DNA from: Arachis hypogaea
Taxonomy: Eukaryota > Streptophyta > Magnoliopsida > Fabales > Fabaceae
Reading direction: 5' to 3'
Assembly: GCF_003086295.3 (NCBI RefSeq)
Contig: NC_092046.1
Span: 102,279,363 to 102,343,362 of the forward strand
Length of the DNA stretch: 64,000 nt
This document shows, one piece after another, positions 11,885-22,828 of the stretch. The notes beneath the pieces are model-generated. The model was not told the DNA's origin, searched no databases, and worked only from the letters and a program-made list of their open reading frames with translations. The translations under genes were made by a program, and so were the position numbers. Position 1 is the first letter of the stretch. Every line of letters starts with the position of its first letter.

Positions 11885-12345
11885 TGAAGTTGAACCAAAT
11901 ATAAAGCACTGTTCTTTTCTTGCAAGCTTCAGCAGGTTCGGACCCTGCCTCATTACGGCGGCGCCACTTATAGACATCTCAAAGATCTGTTCTTTTGAAA
12001 AATCCCATGTTATCACATCCACTTGGGCCTTCCTCAATAGCCCTCCTGTGCTTCCTTCAAATATTGGGGATGGCGTGTTCAGCCGAAGCTCTTATGGTTG
12101 CGAACCTGAGCTGGGACTTCGCGGTGGTGAAGGACACTGCAAGTGGTTACTTCCAGGCACGATCGCTGGGCTTGGAAGTAGAGAGCGGAATTTCAAAGAA
12201 GCATGCCTGCTCTTTAGTACGCTTGGAGGTAGGAACGCCGATGATGTTGGAGAGTTGACCGGTGGAGAAGATATGACCGAGCTTGGCAACGATAAATACG
12301 GCGGTAGAAGACCTGATGGTGAAGGAAAAGGGTCTGTGTGTGTGG
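11885..12345 (-). pseudogene. psaD: psaD-derived pseudogene (photosystem I subunit II), truncated
   Basis: On the minus strand, 12037-11906 encodes [17 protein letters not shown] and [13 protein letters not shown]. This is the hallmark core of the nuclear-encoded PSI-D protein, the stromal ferredoxin-docking subunit of photosystem I; GGSTGGLL-type residues precede it in the same frame. Upstream (to about 12300) is a Ser/Pro-rich, transit-peptide-like stretch in another frame. The acidic linker between transit peptide and core is mostly missing, the frame shifts near 12060, and after KEQC the sequence turns to unrelated AT-rich DNA, so roughly the C-terminal half is absent. Plant psaD genes usually lack introns, so retro-copying cannot be told from DNA-level capture. 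Non-functional. Confidence 0.75.
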
Positions 12346-12932
12346 TTGTTGGAAGTGGGTAGATAAATGTAAGAGAGAAGAAAAATTTTTTTAAAAATTT
12401 TAATTATGTTTACTTAATCAGTTTTAAATTTTTTAAATTTTGAATTTAAAAAATTTAAAATTAATTATTAATAATTATAATTAATTGAGTTATTCACTTT
12501 TTAACTAGTTAGAACTCCTATACTTTTTTATTAGATTATTATTATCTGACATGCATGATCAGATGTTTGGAGCAAAAGAATAAAATTGTTGCCAGATTAG
12601 ATAGATTATTGATTGATTAAATTATAGGATTGTTTATAGGTCACGTTATGCTTTATTATTTATTTATTTTTTTTTATAAACGGTGGGACTAACGCTTAAA
12701 AAAATTAAACTGAAGTAAATTTAGGAAAGCTAATTGCTCGATTTAAAATATTACAATGTGTCCATAACACATGGGGTAAATTTTAAAATTATTTTTAATA
12801 TTTGGAATAAATTTTAAAATTATTTTTAACATTTAAATTATTCTGTTTGTATCTCTAACGTTTAAAAATTAATTTAATATTGGCTTACTATTAATTACAC
12901 TAACAGAACACTAATGAAATTACCTATGTGGA
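12346..12932. other. AT-rich spacer before solo LTR
   Basis: No gene seen. It contains the inverted AT repeat AAATTTTTTAAATTTTGAATTTAA (parts, 12425-12460) and a tandem AATAAATTTTAAAATTATTTTTAA motif (about 12775-12830). The final part runs, across the solo LTR, into the MuDR-like region. Confidence 0.4.
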
Positions 12933-14047
12933 TGGTGCACGAAATTGTGATCCTTAACAACGGCGCCAAAAACTTGGTGCTCGGAATACCACAGACAAGG
13001 TTTAGACTTTCTAGATCTCAGGAATGGTCATTCATGGGTTCTAACTTATACCACGAAGACTCTAATATCTCGGACTCGGTCCCCTGTATTAGATATCTAA
13101 GAGATACTCATTCTGTCTCGTCTTCATGTAGAACGGAAGTGGTTGTCAGGCACGCGTTCATAGGTGAGAATGGTGATGAGCGTCACATAATCATCACAGT
13201 CATCATGTTCTTGGGTGCGAATGAATATCTTAGGATAGGAATAAGCTTGAAGTCAATAGAAAAACAATAGTACTTTGCATTAATACTCAAGGAACAGCAG
13301 AGCTCCACACCTTAATCTATGGTGTGTAGAAACTCTACCGTTGAAAATACATAAGAACAAGATCTAGGCATGGCCGAATGGCCAGCCTCCAAAACGTGAT
13401 CAAAGGATCAGAAGATAATCCAAAGATAGATCAGAAGATGTAAATACAATAGTAAAAAGTCCTATTTATACTAAACTAGTTACTAGGGTTTACAGAAATG
13501 AGTAAATGATGCAGAAATCCACTTCCGGGGCCCACTTGGTGTGTGCTTGGGCTGAGCATTGAGCTTTACACGTGTAGAGGCTTCTCTTGGAGTTGATCGC
13601 CAGTTTGTAACCTGTTTCTGGCGTTTAACTCCACTTTGCAACCTGTTTCTGGCATTTAACTCCAGAATAGGGCAGGAAGCTGGCGTTGAACGCCAGTTTG
13701 CGTCATCAAAACTCAGGCAAAGTATGGACTATTATATATTGCTGGAAAGCCCTAGATGTCTACTTTCCAATGCAATTAAGATCCATAAAATCCACTTTGA
13801 GTGCAGGGAGGTCAGAATCCAACAGCATCTGCAGTCCTTCTTCAGTCTCTGAATCTGATTTTTGCTCAAGTCCCTAAATTTCAGCCAGAAAATACCTGAA
13901 ATTACAGAAAAATACCCAAACTCATAGTAAAGTCTAGAAATGTGATTTTTATTTAAAAACTAATAAAAATATATTAAAAACTAACTAAATTATACTAAAA
14001 ACTATGTAAAAATAATGCCAAAAAGCGTATAAATTATCCGCTCATCA
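12933..14047 (-). repeat. Solo LTR, FIDEL-like, 1115 bp, target duplication GTGGA
   Basis: In minus orientation the LTR starts TGATGAGCGG (14047 inward) and ends CGTGCACCA (12933). GTGGA occurs directly on both sides (12928-12932 and 14048-14052), proving the boundaries and a single insertion. About 500-600 bp of distal LTR are missing compared with 2556-4197; at the deletion, sequence like an LTR end plus PBS (TTTTTGGCGCCGTTG) is present inside. TATA box at 13463-13470 (minus). The ORFs inside are LTR sequence. Confidence 0.92.
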
Positions 14048-14052
14048 GTGGA

Positions 14053-15594
14053 CAATAATTGTTGTACCCAAACCTGTCTATTAACATGTATGCTCCTTCG
14101 CGCCTATTGTTTCTTTTAGTATACGAAACAATCTCATTCAGAAGAGAGAAAGAAGAACGTAACGCTTCATGTCCCACACTCTGTGAGTCCTACCACTTTT
14201 TTTCTTCTTCGAGCTTGAACATAGTAGAAGGTTGTGGAGTAAAGGTAGTTTGGGGATAGATTTTCTTTGCATAGGAAAGGATTGCTCGCTCTAGGTCTTC
14301 ATATGCGATGAAATGACACAAAGTAAAAAGGTATGTACTATTTGTGTTTGATGTTCGTTTTCCAATGAATAGCTCATGTAAGAAAATAACACAGAGTTTT
14401 CATCATTGTAATGTTGTCGTTGTTAGAGTTTGCGGATATGATATAATGTCTTCTGAATTAGGGCAAAGATTATAGCTTTTTGTTGATCTGTTAATGATGT
14501 TGGGGTTTTTGATGGTGGTAGAATTTGTTTATTTACACTTTTTGAATTAAAAATTTATTCCCGTTTATCTGATGCTGTTTGATACTTGTAATAGGAAAAC
14601 TAGCGAAAGAGATGTGTTATTTTAGTGTAAAAGTTTATCATCAAGACAGGTTTGGGCATGAAGGAGGGTTTTTTAAGTATTTAGGTGGGAAGACTTCCAT
14701 TGTAGATTATTGTAATGAGGATGAGTGGAGCTTGATGAGGCATATGAAATAGTTAGTTGACAAGGGTATTTAAAGGACATTGTTGCCATGTGGTATAAAT
14801 CGGTGAATGCTGGGATAAAGGAATGGTTAAGGATGATGAAAAATTACAAGGATGCAATGGATATGGAAAGAGTTGGGGTGAAGAATGATATGGTTGAGCT
14901 TTATGTTATTCATAAGACAAGTGAAGTCCAAGAAGATGCAGAAAATGTGCAACTATATGAAAATCCTAGTCATGCGAAGATACGTGATGAAGTTGGGCTT
15001 GACCCAATTATTGTGTATAAAGGTCGTGCTGTTGGGCCTGGGCCTAAACATGCCACTGTTAGATCAATTGAAGTACAAGAAGTTGGGTTCATGAGTGAAG
15101 GATCATGTGAGGAAGTAGAAGGGACTCATGCAGTTGAGGAAGAAGAGGAGGGATGTGAAACCTCTGAGAATGATGATTATGAACCGAAGGGTGGTCACTT
15201 AGGGAGTAAAAGTTCATGGAATCCTAATTCAAGTGATGGAATGATCGGAAATTAAATACAATATTATAATTTGGAGTGCAAAAGTAACTTTAATTTCCAC
15301 TCATTTTTATCATTTAAATGTGTATTATCGTATGTGTGGCCTGACTAAGCATAGCTTTGACGAAATATGATTTTGTTCATTTACATTTTACATTTTACAT
15401 ATTTTAAATAAAAAATATTATAAACATACTAAAAATCAATTATTATATATTTGTTTATAAATTTATTCATTAGACCACAGTGTTGAAAGTGATGATTTTG
15501 ATGACAATGATGATGACAAGGAGGGGATTAAAGGTTTAATTGATGTGACTATCATAGGAGAGGAGGAAAAGGAGTCCGCATCCACCCAGACTTG
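14053..15594 (+). pseudogene. 5' part of a MuDR/MULE-like element (PB1-like N-terminal region)
   Basis: From about 14612 the sequence encodes FSVKVYHQDRFGHEGGFFKY, resembling the PB1-like N-terminus of plant MuDR transposases. Stops follow, then an open frame 14788-15255 with an acidic tail. A further acidic stretch (DHSVESDDFDDNDDDKEG) lies in 15473-15594 after an AT-rich, intron-like gap. The transposase catalytic region, zinc finger and terminal inverted repeats are not seen. 14053-14611 is non-coding leader with intron-like content. The solo LTR inserted just upstream. The assignment rests on memory of legume MULE proteins. Confidence 0.5.
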
Positions 15595-16213
15595 AATTCA
15601 TGCTTCATGTAACAACCTAACTACTAGCCATGACTAAGACTAGAAACTAGGCGCTACTATTATTCTTACCTTAGGAACTCTAAACTATATATTAAATATA
15701 TACATATGAACCTTTAATGCTAGTCAAGATCGCGTATTTAGTCGAATATGTCAAAATGATTATAAGTTAAACAGATACTATATGAAACATGTAAACATAC
15801 AAAGGCATAGCAAAACATAGTCATGTCATACATATACGCTCGTAGGCTCAGTGTATTACAAAATCATAGTTCATACATCACTGCTTATTTATAAATATTT
15901 ACAAACTTCATTAATTATACTAACAGGCCCCAGGTTACAAAAGTTACCCTAGTTTGGGACTCATTCTAACTTATATATATTAAATATTTTCAAAAGTGCT
16001 AGCCCTCCAAAAGTCTATTTAATGCCAGGGCAAGGACTACTACTACTGATCATGGATAAATAGAAGTTGAGGAAACACTGTGTTAAATCAAGCAGAGAAT
16101 CACTCTAACATGCCCGTGATATTGCTGCTGCTCGCTGATGTGAGAAAAATCGTCGGTTTGCAATTTTCACAAAATAATCACATTGCAAGTATAGTTCCAA
16201 ACCGATAGATAAC
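15595..16213. other. Remnants of other LTRs, unassigned
   Basis: TGTAACAACCTAACTACTAGCC-type sequence at 15608 looks like an LTR edge of another family. At 16134-16205 a string starting TGATGTGAGAAAAATCG, with AAGTATAGTTCCAAACCG, looks like the reverse end of an LTR related to that of element G. Neither can be completed; no gene is seen. Confidence 0.35.
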
Positions 16214-16400
16214 TGATGCCTAGGCATCTTTGGCTAGTTTCACAAGCCATTTTCTATAGTTTTTACTTGGTTTCATGCATTTTCTTAGTCAATAAGCAAG
16301 CATTTGGATGAGTAATGTATGCATGTCTTGATTTAACCAAGTATTGTGAATTATAAATATTTTCATGAGATTGATGCAAGAATTACTTGATGCAATGAAT
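16214..16400 (+). repeat. 5' LTR fragment of element C
   Basis: Starts TGATGCCTAGGCATC, a near-perfect palindrome, then GGCTAGTTTCACAAGCC, and is alignable by eye to the first 190 bp of the G LTR read on the minus strand. It breaks off about 16400 into gag sequence; the rest of the LTR, PBS, leader and gag N-terminus are deleted. Confidence 0.6.
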
Positions 16401-17570
16401 GGTGCATTGTCTTGTGAAACAATATGTTCCTCCACTACCTTACCCTCAAAGATTGCATAAGGAGATGAAGGATCAACAATTTCCTAAGTTCTTGGAGATT
16501 TTCACGAAATTGGAGATCAACATTCCACTAACTGAAGCCTTAGAACAAATGTCACATTATGCAAAGTTTCTCAAGAAACTCATCACCAAGAAAAGGAGCT
16601 AGAAAGAGAAGGAAATTGTGATCCTCACCTAGGAATGCAGTGTTGTGATCCAGAAAGGTTTGCCACCCAAACTCAAACATCCAGGAAGCTTTTTCATAAT
16701 GTGCACCATTGGGAACATACCAATTGACAAAGCATTGTGTGACTTGGGATCAAGCATCAATTTGATGCTACTTTCTATGATGAAGAAGCTGTCAATAGAG
16801 AAGGTTAAACCCACCAGAATGTCACTCCAACTGGCCGATAGATCTCTTATAATACCCAATGGAGTGGTGGAGAACCTTCTAGTTAAGGTTGGCAAATTCA
16901 TTTTCCCTACAGACTTTGTAATTCTGGACTTAGATGAGGAAGGAAGCGACTTAATCATTCTTGGAAGACCGTTATGGTCACAGCAAGGGCGATTATTGAT
17001 GTGGAAAAAGGAGAAATAATTCTGAGGGCACATGATAAACAGATAACCCTCAATGTTTTTAAAGTAATATAGTACCCTGATGAAAAAGAAAATTGCATGA
17101 GGACTGAGGATGAAAATCCAAGCTGGAAGGAAAAGTCCAAGGAATCATCTCTAAAAGTCATAAGCTCATCCTTGGGGAAGAAGGATGAAATTGAAGAAAG
17201 GCAGAATGTTCAAGAGGTCAGAAAAGCTGAAGAAGAACTACAATCAAAGATCCCAGAGGTGACAACTAAGAAGAAAGCTCCTGACATTGAGCTTGCCAAG
17301 AAGAAAGAGTCATCAAAAAAGGGAAAGAACAACAAGAAAAGGGTGCCAAAAGTGTGGAAGAACAAGAATATTCCAGTTGAAGGATTCTCACCAGGAGACA
17401 AAGTGAGGCTAATCTATCAACCAGTGGAAACATCTCCACACTCTTCTGGATACTACACTGTTAGCAAGATCCTTTCATAGGAACACATAGAAATCATCAA
17501 ACAACACACCGAAAGGAAGCTTACAGTGAGAGGAGACAAATTGATGCACTATGATCATCAACTTCCTTAA
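16401..17570 (+). pseudogene. Gag C-terminus/retropepsin with integrase-tail-like end (element C)
   Basis: The frame reads PQRLHKEMKDQQFPKFLEIF, the gag-protease linker. The retropepsin follows with its active-site loop (ALCDLGSSINLM near 16730-16770), the flap-side DFVILDLDEE and GRP motifs, then a frameshift near 16975. After that come a Lys/Glu-rich linker and a tail GFSPGDKVRLIYQ, then YYTVSKILS, stop at 17478, further residues and a final stop at 17568-17570. Early stops occur at about 16600 and 16629. The tail resembles the GPY/F end of a Ty3 integrase, as if RT-RNase H-integrase core were deleted from between. Inactive. Confidence 0.7.
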
Positions 17571-17582
17571 AAGAGAACAGCC

Positions 17583-17629
17583 GTCAAGCTAGTGACGATA
17601 AACGAGCGCTTCATGGGAGACAACACATG
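17583..17629 (+). other. Conserved post-gag/pol hairpin module (element C)
   Basis: Three elements stand in a row just after the ORF end: stem CGTCA/TGACG around AGCTAG, then GAGCGCTT, then CATGGG-AGACAA-CACATG (one mismatch). Same order and spacing as in D, E, F and G. Confidence 0.7.
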
Positions 17630-17872
17630 TTTAGTATTCCTTAATTCATGCTTTAGTGATAATAACAAATGGTTTTCCATCAAGAATTCAGACTTTCATA
17701 AACAATTTGCTAGCTGCATTAGGCATTTTCATGAAGCATATGATCAACTTCTAAGTTTGGTGTGCCTAAAGGTACCCTAAGATGATTTCATGCATGATGA
17801 ACATATAGACATCTTAGGATATTTACTTAAGCATTTCCTTGTAGTATATAGCCAAACATTAAGTTTAGTGTT

Positions 17873-19710
17873 TGATGACTTGCATCATTTACCCTTCTTT
17901 CTTGCATAAAGAGGACCATAAAAGAGCATAAATCTCATTTGATCAGTACAATTCATGCATTATTTGATGGATATTATGGTACACTACTTTGAGATGAGTT
18001 GTGCTGAATTTCAGGTGAAAAAGGCATCAAAAATGGGAAGAAAGCAACAAAGAAGCTGGGCGTGTGAAACTGGCGTGTCACTTGGAATAAACGCCACAAA
18101 AATTCACTGGCATGGCACGCCAGGAGCTAGGCGTGGCACGCCAGTACTAAATTCCAGAGGAGAATTCTCAAGCATTCATATGGGAGTTGCACGCTAGTAC
18201 AAAATTCCAGAGAGCAACAATGGAGGACACAAAAGGGGAGTTCCATGCCATGTTGGGTGTGGCACGCCTAACCCATCAGCCACTATGGGCGTGCCACTTG
18301 AGCCAAGGGGCGTGGCACGCCAACTCATCACTCCAGGGGGAACCTTCACTATGGCGTGCCACTTGTTATCGAAGGCGTGGCACGCCAACTTCAAAAAGTC
18401 ACTTGGGCGTGCCACTTGAGCAACCAGGCGTGGCACGCCAATGCACAAAGTGGCCAAAGCAAGGGCTGGGCGTGCCACTTGATGTCGAAGGCGTGGCACG
18501 CCAACCCAAGAATCTCACTATGGCGTGCCACTTGAGTATTGGGCGTGGCATGCCAGCTACTGGAACCAAGGCAAGATTATGGGCGTGGCACGCCAGCCTC
18601 TAGGCGTGGGACGCTGGTATAAATTTCCAGAGAGGGTGAAGGAGGCCAAATACAAGGGGCGTGCCACTTGGTGTCAAAGGCGTGGCACGCCATCCACTAT
18701 TCCTCACTTGGGCGTGCCACTTGGTGTCGAAGGCGTAGAACGCCATCCACTATTCCTCACTTGGGCGTGCCACTTGAATCCCAGGCGTGGCACACTAGTG
18801 TCATTCAGAGAGCAAAAGAACCATTGGGGCGTGCCACTTGAGTTCGTGGCGTGGCACGCCAAACAGAGGAGTCACTTGTTCACAAAGGGGCGTGGCACAC
18901 CAGACCCTGGGCGTGCCACGCTAGTTCAACTTCCCAGAGAGCTTGGTCAAGCATGCAACAAGGGCGTGGCACGCCATACCCTGGGCGTCCCACGCTAGTT
19001 CAAGTTTCCAGAGGCAAAGAGGAGTAGAAAAAGGCTGGGGCGTGCCACTTGAGCTCAAAGGCGTGGCACGCCATGCTACCTGGGCATTAAAAGACCCTGG
19101 GCGTGCCACTTGAGCTTGAAGGCGTGGCACGCCAAGGGTGTCATTGAAGGCGAGCGTGCCACTTGAGGGACTGAGCGTGGCACGCCAAGCCAGAATTGAG
19201 GGAGAATGTGACACGCCATTGAAGCGCCAATCACACGCCAGCTGGGAAGTCATGCCTATTGAGTTTTTTTTCCCTCCAAAATGTAATTTTCCTTTTTCAC
19301 TTTTGTAATTCTTTTATTTTTGATAGGAGTAGTATAAATACCCCCAAGAATTACTGAAGAGGGGGTTAAGCAGTTAGAGATAGCAGTTTTAGATTTACTT
19401 TTACACTTCATCATCTTCTTTACTTTGAATACTTTTCTTTGAGCTATGAGTAGCTAAATTCCCTCTCATTGAGAGAGAGCTCTGTTGTACTTGATGGATT
19501 GATGATAGTGAAATTCTTCTTCTCTTCATCTTCTCTTTGATTTGCTAGAAGGAATTTCGTTCTTAATGCTTAGTATTCAATTATCTTGGGAAAGAGATTG
19601 AAAGCAAAATGGGTTTCATGGGATCCTTGGGAAAGGAAACATGAAACAATGCTTGAAATCCCTTCTCACAATTGAGTAGGATCTGGGTTTTGGTGTTTGG
19701 ATATGGTGAC
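17873..19710 (+). repeat. 3' LTR of element C, 5' portion (interrupted by D)
   Basis: Follows AAGTTTAGTGTT and starts TGATGACTTGCATCA. U3 holds the large GGCGTGGCACGCCA array (18064-19232). A TATA box GTATAAATA is near 19331-19340. A hairpin CCCTCTC-ATT-GAGAGAG followed by AGCTCTGTTGT is at 19461-19488. The remainder should lie beyond element D but is not found in the window. Confidence 0.7.
18064..19232 (+). repeat. Large palindromic array, GGCGTGCCACTTGA / GGCGTGGCACGCCA
   Basis: Over 1.1 kb, GCGTGCCACTTGA and GCGTGGCACGCCA alternate with variable spacers of about 10-50 bp. Each pair can fold because GCGTGCCAC is the complement of GTGGCACGC, and GGCGTGGCACGCC is itself near-palindromic. 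ORFs across it (18187-18603 and neighbours) only translate the repeat. Confidence 0.85.
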
Positions 19711-21277
19711 TGATGAGCGGATAATTTATACCCTTTTTGGCATTGTTTTTAGGTAGTTTTTAATATGTTTTAGTCACTTTTTATTATATTTTTATTAGTT
19801 TTTAAATAAAAATCACATTTCTAGACTTTACTATGAGTTTGTGTATTTTTTTGTAATTTTAGGTATTTTCTGGCTGAAATTGAGGGAGCTGAGCAAAAAT
19901 CTGATTCAGGCTGAAAAAGGACTACTGATGCTATTGGATTCTGACCTCTCTGCACTCGGAATGGATTTTCTGGAGCTACAGGAGTCCAATTGGCGCACTC
20001 TCAATTGGGTTGGAAAGTAGACATCCAGGGCTTTTTAGCAATATATAATAGTCTATACTTTGCTCAAGGATAGACGACGTAAACTGGCGTTCAATGCTAG
20101 TTCCATGTTGCAGTCTGGCGTTCAGCGCCAGAAACAAGTTACAAGTTAGAGTTCAATGCCAGAAACAGGTTACAACCTGGCGTTCAACTCCAGAAACAGC
20201 CCAGGCACGTGAGAAGCTTAAGTCTCAGCCCCAGCACACACCAAGTGGGCCCCAAAAGTAGATTTTTGCACTATCCATCTTAGTTTACTCATTTTCTGTA
20301 AACCTAGGTTACTAGTTTAGTATTTAAACAACTTTTAGAGACTTATTTTGTACCTCATGACATTTTAGATCTGAACTTTGTACTCTTTGACGGCATGAGT
20401 CTCTAAACTCCATTGTTGGGGGTGAGGAGCTCTGCTGTGTCTCGATGAATTAATGCAATTACTTCTGATTTCCATTCAAACACGCTTGTTCCTATCTAAG
20501 ATGTTCATTCGCGCTTCACTATGAAGAAGGTGATGATCTGTGACACTCATCACCTTCTTCAATCCATGAACATGTGTATGACAACCACCTCCGTTCTATA
20601 TTAGATTGAATGAGTATCTCTTAGATTCTGTAATCAGAATCTTCGTGGTATAAGCTAGAATTGATGGCGTCATTCATGAGAATCTGAAAAGTCTAAACCT
20701 TGTCTGTGGTATTCCGAGTAGGATTCAAGGATTGAATGGCTATGATGCGCTTCAAACTCGCGATTGTTGGGCGTAGTGACAGACGCAAAAGAATTAATGG
20801 ATTCTATTCCGACATGATCGAGAACCAACAGATGATTAGCCGTGCTGTGACAGAGCATTTGGACCATTTTCACTGAGAGGATGGGAAGTAGCCATTGACA
20901 ACGGTGACACCCTACATACAGCTTGCCATGGAAGGAGCCTTGCGTGTGTGAAGAGGAGTACAAGAGAAAAGCTGAAATAAAGAGGACAAAGCATCTCCAA
21001 AACTCCAACATATTCTCCATTATTGAGTAACAAGTATTTATTTTATGCCCTTTGACTTTTTACAATTAAAACTAAAAATTATTATTGATATTATATCCTG
21101 ACTAAAAGTTACAAGATAACCATAGCTTGCTTCAAGCTAACAATCTCCGTGGGATTCGACCCTTACTCACGTAAGGTATTACTTGGATGACCCAGTGCAC
21201 TTGCTGGTTAGCACTTAGTTGTGCGAATTTGTAAGAAATAGTAATATTGACATTGACATATACAAATTCGTGCACCA
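19711..21277 (+). repeat. 5' LTR of element D (1567 bp)
   Basis: Starts TGATGAGCGG and ends TTCGTGCACCA just before AGTTT and the PBS. It carries CTGGCGTTCAnnGCnAG palindromes near 20090-20190 and GAGGAGCTCTGCTGT near 20425-20439. Unlike the LTRs of A, E and F it has no PBS-like string near its 3' end, so it is a distinct subfamily. The TATA box is weak (TAGTATTTAAACA near 20317). Confidence 0.88.
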
Positions 21278-21283
21278 AGTTTT

Positions 21284-21301
21284 TGGTGCCGTTGCCGGGG
21301 A
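21284..21301 (+). promoter_or_regulatory. Primer-binding site (tRNA-Asp), element D
   Basis: TGGTGCCGTTGCCGGGGA matches the complement of the plant tRNA-Asp(GTC) 3' end including CCA with one mismatch. It lies 6 nt after the LTR end. Confidence 0.85.
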
Positions 21302-22828
21302 TTGTTCGAGTTTGGACAGCTGACGGTTTATTTTGTTGCTTAGATTAGGAAAAATTTTTCTTTTTGGTTTAGAGTCTTCTATTATTGTTTTTTGTTGAAA
21401 TTTCTTTTTTAAATCCTTATTTTTTCTTTTTAAATTTTTCAAAAATTTTATAAACTGATAATTGAGTTTTTCTGTTTGAGTTTAGTTCCATATTTTAAGT
21501 TTGGTGTCAATTACATGTGTTTCTTTTCTTTTAAATTTTCGAATTTGTGTTCATTGTTCTTCCTTAATCTTCAAGTTGTTCTTGTTTATTTTTCTTGTTT
21601 GATCTTTAGTTTTTCGTGTTTTGTGATTTTTCTTGTTTTTCTTGTGCATTCTAGAATTATTGGTATCTAAAAAAATATATAAAAAATAAAAAAAAATATA
21701 TTTTTATACATTAAACACCTTGTTAAAATACTTTAAATTTATAACTCAATTGGCTAGAGCGTTGTGTCTATGTTCTTGTGAATAGTTGCTCCTTTGAGTC
21801 TTTCTTTCTAAAATCTTTTCAAAAATAATTTTTCTTTGATTAAATCTTGTGTCAAGTTTTAAGTTTGGTATTTTCTTGTTAGCACTTATTTAATTTTTGA
21901 AAATTAGTGTTTGGTTTTCTAAAAATTTTAAGTTTGGTGTTCTTTTTTTTTTTTTTTATGTTCTTGAGTCCTTTGAGTCTTTGACTTTTTGTTCTTCGTG
22001 TTCTTGTGGATCTTCAAGGTGTTCTTGAGTCTTTCTTGTGTTTTGATCTTAAAATTTTTAAGTTTGGTGTTTCTTGGTGTTTTTCCTCCAAATTTTTGAA
22101 AATAAGGAGCATTAGATCTAAAAATTTTAAGTTTTGTGTCTTTTTATTGTTTTTCTCTTTCCTAATTGAATTCAAAAATATCTTTTTTCTTTATTTTAAT
22201 TGATTTTTGGAATTTTCCTTTTAAAAATTCAGATTTTATTTTAAAAATTTTTTATTTTATCTTACCTTAGTTTTAAAATTTCAAAATTCAAATCTTTTTC
22301 AAAAAAAAAAAAATCATATATTTTTCAAAATCTTATCTTATCTTATTTCAAAATTCAAAATTCAAATTTTAAAATTCAAATTTCAAAATTTAAATTTCAA
22401 AATTCAAATTTCAAAATTTAATTTTTAGATTTAAAATTTAAATTTCAAAATTTTTTAATATAAATTTCTTATCTTCTCTTACCTAGCTTATCTTATCTTT
22501 TCTAATCTCAAATCTTAAAATCAAATCTTTTTCACATCTTTTTTTTAATTATTTTATTTTATTTTCTTACAAGTATCTTTAATTTTAAGACATATCTTTT
22601 TCAAAACTTCCTATCCAATTTCTCCTTCTTCATTTTTTTTGAAAATCCTCACCCACATCTTTTTCAAATCTTTTTAATTAATTAATTTAGTTTTCAATTT
22701 TCTTTTATTTTTCTTCAAATTTTTGAAATTATAGTCAATTTTTCATTTATTTTATTTTATTTTATTTTATTTTAATCTCGGTTTTCAAAAAAAAAATTTG
22801 CAATCCACATCATCTCCCTTTCTCCATC
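21302..22828 (+). other. Leader of element D between PBS and gag
   Basis: T-rich, AT-rich leader with at least four copies of AAGTTTGGTGT or close variants (about 21494, 21910, 21929, 22060) and runs of TTCAAAATTCAAA. No gene. ORFs here are low-complexity. Confidence 0.65.

Larger units (their letters stand above)
16214..19710 (+). mobile_element. Element C: decayed gag-protease LTR retrotransposon
   Basis: A 5' LTR fragment (16214-16400) is joined to the C-terminal part of a gag-protease ORF. Then follow the hairpin module, a TAAGTTTAGTGTT plus-strand primer and a 3' LTR starting TGATGACTTGCATC at 17873. The 3' LTR is interrupted at 19710 by element D. Its U3 start is clearly related to the start of the element G LTR (TGATGCC..GGCAT..TTTGGC), so C and G are related families. 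No RT, RNase H, integrase core or aORF. Confidence 0.7.

Noticed and set aside
11838..12362. 174-codon plus-strand ORF
   Set aside because: It is the antisense of the psaD-like pseudogene, whose minus-strand product is clearly recognisable.
15608..16130. Complete LTR of a further family starting TGTAACAACC
   Set aside because: No matching second end, PBS or PPT could be found; kept only as an unassigned remnant.
18187..18998. ORFs of 138 and 157 codons
   Set aside because: They translate the GGCGTGGCACGCC array only.
18064..19232. CRISPR-like spaced repeats
   Set aside because: Repeat units vary in length and spacing, alternate in orientation and lie in a plant LTR; no cas genes. It is a retroelement palindromic array.
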